Source: Haematococcus lacustris (lineage: Eukaryota > Chlorophyta > Chlorophyceae > Chlamydomonadales > Haematococcaceae). Taken from it: DNA of 64,000 bases. Position 1 is the first letter of the stretch; every line of letters starts with the position of its first letter. The stretch is from NCBI GenBank assembly GCA_030144725.1, contig JASKMD010000003.1, forward strand, positions 7,392,381 to 7,456,380. The letters run 5' to 3'. Both the position numbers and the translations under genes were made by a program. Shown here in pieces: positions 62,056-64,000 of the stretch. The notes beneath the pieces were generated by a model. It saw only the letters and a list, made by a program, of their open reading frames with translations. It was not told the DNA's origin and did not search any database.

Positions 62056-64000
62056 AATACTGGCTCATGTGGGAGGCAGGGAGGGGCGAGTGTGGGGCAC
62101 TGAACTGGGTCGAGTGGGGGGAGGTGCCGGAAAGGCTGCTGCAACGAAGGCTAGGACCCTATCTTACCCTACCCTGCTGGCACCGGGCCTGGGACAGGCG
62201 GACGGCCGGGGCCCAGCCCCTGCCCGCTCCTCCCTGCAGCTTCCACTTGGTGTGTGCATCATCACCTTTGTGCTCTGCATGCTTCATTGAGTAGCTCTCA
62301 TAGCCAGAATGGAATGCCATGCTCTGGCAAGTACTGGAAGCAATGCCGCCGCTGCTGCTGCTGCTGCCACTGCTGCTGCTGCCACTGCTGAGCCCATTAC
62401 TGCCACATCACAGTCATCTGCAGCACCCTGCAGCCTGACGCCTCAGCACATGCTCTTACACGCATAACGCTTGCGTAGCTCGAATGAATGACCTTGTCCA
62501 GCTCAAATGACACACTTTACTTGAAGTTCACACCCTTTTCTTTGTCTCACACTGGTTGTGTGTTAGCGAAGGTGCCCTTGTCAAAGCGGCTGCATCTGTG
62601 TGTGTATGTGTTTGTGTGGCTGTCTTGTTGCTTCGCATCGCTACCCGCCGAGTTGGTGCCCATGCTTGACTCTTCATTCACCACTTAGCTCACACACTGC
62701 GCAAGGATTGGCTGCTCACCTGTCGCCATTGCATGGCACTAGCTGACCAGCGCTTCGTGTGCACAGTGACCCATAGCAGCCTCGTGTCACACGTTGTACT
62801 TTGTGTGACGTGGCGTGTGCTTGATCGCGGTGCCGCGTGATGCTCACCGCCTGTGATCCCGCGCGTTGCGGGGTTGCAGCCGATGCCACACTATGGTGGT
62901 GTGCATTGCGCGGGCGGTTGTCAACGGTGTCGGGGTGCACTGGGAACATGACACTGAATACTCAGATAAGCGGAAGGAGGAGCGTATTCTTCGTTTGTAT
63001 TTTCATTTAAGCACTGCTGGGGGGTGTAGTGCTTATGGACCTGTAGTGTGTTACATTAGATTCTTGACCACCCATTGCATTGATTGTCACGACTAAGCAG
63101 CCTTCCGTGTTACTGACTGCTGTACTTGTAAGCATGCCTCAAAGCGTGCTAAGTTGGAGTCACACCCAGTTGAAGTCACAGTCAGCCGGTCCCAACTAGC
63201 AGAAAACCTACCCATGGTATTCCAAAGGCTTCTGCCGCGTCGCAGCCACGTGGTTGCTATTCAAGTTCCCCTTGTTATGATTTGAAGCACTCCATCAGCT
63301 ACGCGGTGTAATGCACCGCATAGAGGACAGTGCAACGTGCTGGGAGCAGGGGCATGTAAGCATACCACATGGGTACATGCCTGTCCCATGCTTGAGCAGT
63401 TGTGGTAGGGACTCCATCGGAGCATTGGATACTGGGAGGGCATACTAGTACATCGAGAGGGGCTGTGTTGGCTGGTTGGATGGCTGCGTTCTGCAACGGC
63501 TTCAGCACGTCACTCAGCTGTTCGATCACGCCGCAGTATAACCCCACGTTCACGGATGCGCTATGTGTTGTCCTGCTATCGATATGGACGCCCTGGAGGC
63601 CCATGTGTACAAGCTTGCGCATGATGACGTGAACTCAAGGACTGAGTCCAGCTCATGTCATGCCATGTCATGTACAGCCTGGACATGACATGACATGACA
63701 TGACTTTACCTCGACATGATATGGTTTTGCCAGGAGACGGTTCAGTGCAGTGCTTTTAATGCAGCGACCGCTGTCGTCCTCGGCGCACTCGTGCACTATC
63801 GGAACCGGTGCAAATCTGAAGCACATGTTTAGCACAGATTACAAACCCCATGTTGGGACACCGCTGCTCAGACTCACGTGTGACCCCGTTCCCGCTCAGA
63901 CTCACATCCAGCAGCGGTGAGCAGCTGAGTTGCAACACACCCAAGTTGCGTCATACCCATGCTGCCTTCCAGCTTGGGATGGCCAGGCCTGGTCAATAAG
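62056..64000. other. Downstream region without a supported gene
   Basis: No ORF here has gene-like composition or splice support. It holds a (GCTGCC)-like patch at 62345-62390, a TGTAA at 63127-63131 that could be a distant poly(A) signal of the channel gene, and a TGACA-rich foldback at 63652-63705 (catgtcatg against catgacatg). Confidence 0.6.

Overview
The window looks like nuclear DNA of a green alga, most plausibly of the Chlamydomonadales. It has GC-rich genes cut into many small exons with GTGAGT/GTGGGT donors and TGCAG acceptors, introns full of C-rich microsatellites, and a very large RandI/Dualen-type non-LTR retrotransposon with two endonuclease domains, a clade described from Chlamydomonas. 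The species cannot be fixed from the sequence.

Left part (1-32.7 kb) is a transposon nest. Positions 1-2310 are satellite DNA, including a palindrome-rich higher-order array. Positions 2346-12334 (minus) and 18510-32677 (plus) are two nearly identical copies, A and B, of one Dualen-like element, lying head to head around a decayed Ty3/gypsy chromovirus (12335-18509). The gypsy RT also holds a third, 5'-truncated Dualen copy, C (12895-15715), with a clear target-site duplication. Copy B carries ORF1 and a 12.2-kb open frame containing an RGG-rich region, a 2A-like peptide, two Josephin-like cysteine protease domains, APE-type endonuclease, RT, PHD-like finger, RNase H and restriction-like endonuclease. 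Copy A lacks exactly 193 bp that begin GTGAGC and end TGCAG in B. This looks like a spliceosomal intron. Its retention keeps the frame open, and its removal ends ORF2 after six codons, which suggests splicing sets the ratio of a short product to a fused polyprotein. A 500-N scaffold gap (32678-33177) cuts off the 3' end of B.

Right part (33.2-62.1 kb) holds three host genes. A minus-strand gene of unknown function (about 33.9-36.9 kb) is divergent from a seven-exon gene for a small ankyrin-repeat protein with a likely organelle presequence (37337-39411). Next comes a gene of at least 32 exons (40278-62055) for a plant-AKT-like voltage-gated channel. It has S1-S6, a pore with GLGD instead of GYGD, a C-linker, a split cyclic-nucleotide-binding-like domain and C-terminal ankyrin repeats. 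All its exon phases join to give 1552 codons plus stop, and an upstream exon is likely. The last 1.9 kb has no gene I can support.

The retroelement and host parts are functionally unrelated. Within the element the pieces suggest one polyprotein cut co-translationally by 2A, with proteases, nucleases and polymerase downstream.
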